A model generated the notes under the pieces. That model was not told where the DNA came from and ran no database searches. It worked only from the letters and a program-made list of their open reading frames with translations. Below are positions 6,271 through 6,447 of a stretch of 6,447 nt of DNA, piece after piece (positions within the stretch are counted from its first letter, which is position 1; every line of letters begins with the position of its first letter). The stretch spans positions 1 to 6,447 of the forward strand of contig JAJXYM010000208.1 of the NCBI GenBank assembly GCA_021780585.1, given 5' to 3'. A program made the position numbers and the translations under genes. The DNA comes from Deltaproteobacteria bacterium. GTDB taxonomy: Bacteria; Desulfobacterota; Binatia; Binatales; Binataceae.

Positions 6271-6447
6271 ATGCCTGAAAATCCTCCGCTCAGCGGAATC
6301 AAGGTCGTCGATTTCACCCGCTATCTCGCCGGTCCCTTCTGCACCCAGATTCTCGGCGATTACGGCGCCGAAATCCTCAAGGTTGAGCCGGTCGAGGGCG
6401 CCCGCGGCGAGATGGGCGATTACAGCGGCAAGGACAGTTATTTCTTC
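6271..6447 (+). CDS. CaiB/BaiF family (family III) CoA-transferase, N-terminal fragment (3' partial)
   Basis: Fifty-nine codons are visible before the window ends. The translation begins MPENPPLSGIKVVDFTRYLA and continues GPFCTQILGDYGAEILKVEP, the classic N-terminus of family III CoA-transferases (L-x-G-[IV]-[KR]-V-[LV]-D-[FL]-[ST]-R, then AGP, then LGDYGAE-IKVEP). These cytoplasmic enzymes move CoA between carboxylic acids; relatives include formyl-CoA:oxalate CoA-transferase, CaiB of carnitine metabolism, and alpha-methylacyl-CoA racemase. The catalytic Asp, near residue 169 in family members, lies beyond the window, so transferase and racemase types cannot be separated and no substrate can be named. 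A full member is about 380-430 residues. The start is supported by AGGAG 6 nt upstream. The gene is divergent from the adaptor-macB operon across 172 bp, and nothing links it functionally to either neighbour. Confidence 0.9.
   Translation, partial: MPENPPLSGIKVVDFTRYLAGPFCTQILGDYGAEILKVEPVEGARGEMGDYSGKDSYFF

Noticed and set aside
6171..6278. 35-codon plus-strand frame overlapping the CoA-transferase start, as a possible leader peptide
   Set aside because: No ribosome site before its ATG, and the Pro/Arg/Ala composition is what random GC-rich sequence gives.
1..6447. Mobile element, CRISPR, tRNA/rRNA or a novel defence-type system
   Set aside because: No direct-repeat arrays, transposase motifs, tRNA-like folds or unknown gene clusters are seen; every long gene belongs to a well-known family.

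Overview
The window is a GC-rich stretch (roughly 60-65% GC by eye) of a bacterial chromosome, densely coded, with five protein genes and no visible RNA genes, mobile elements, CRISPR or tRNA. The gene families are those of a diderm (Gram-negative) bacterium: a MacA/MacB-type pump needs an outer membrane to be useful, and GlmU/GlmS supply amino-sugar precursor for peptidoglycan and lipopolysaccharide. Codon bias, the GlmU-GlmS adjacency and the nearby family III CoA-transferase would fit an uncultivated soil or sediment lineage (for example a Binatota/Desulfobacterota-like or acidobacterial relative). That placement is a guess that the sequence alone cannot settle.

Layout: (1) 2-760, + strand, the 3' part of glmU: the linker plus the left-handed beta-helix acetyltransferase domain, with the uridyltransferase half lying before the window. 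(2) 818-2650, + strand, complete glmS, 57 bp downstream of glmU in the same direction, probably co-transcribed. (3) 2661-4811, - strand, a complete MacB-type ABC transporter (ATPase fused to an FtsX-like permease), convergent with glmS across only 10 bp. (4) 4875-6098, - strand, its MacA-type periplasmic adaptor, upstream in the same operon. (5) 6099-6270, a 172-bp divergent intergenic region holding candidate promoters and two small inverted repeats. (6) 6271-6447, + strand, the first 59 codons of a CaiB/BaiF-type CoA-transferase, cut by the window end.

How the genes work together: GlmS makes glucosamine-6-phosphate from fructose-6-phosphate and glutamine, and GlmU acetylates and uridylylates glucosamine-1-phosphate to UDP-GlcNAc. 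The step between them (GlmM) is not in the window. The adaptor and MacB form two thirds of a tripartite efflux pump; no TolC-like outer-membrane factor lies beside them. The CoA-transferase begins an unrelated transcription unit.

I found no convincing undescribed system. The points most worth checking are small: an apparently leaderless start for the adaptor gene (and possibly glmS), a periplasmic insertion of about 47 residues in MacB, and a few substitutions at normally conserved ligand-binding positions of GlmS and GlmU.
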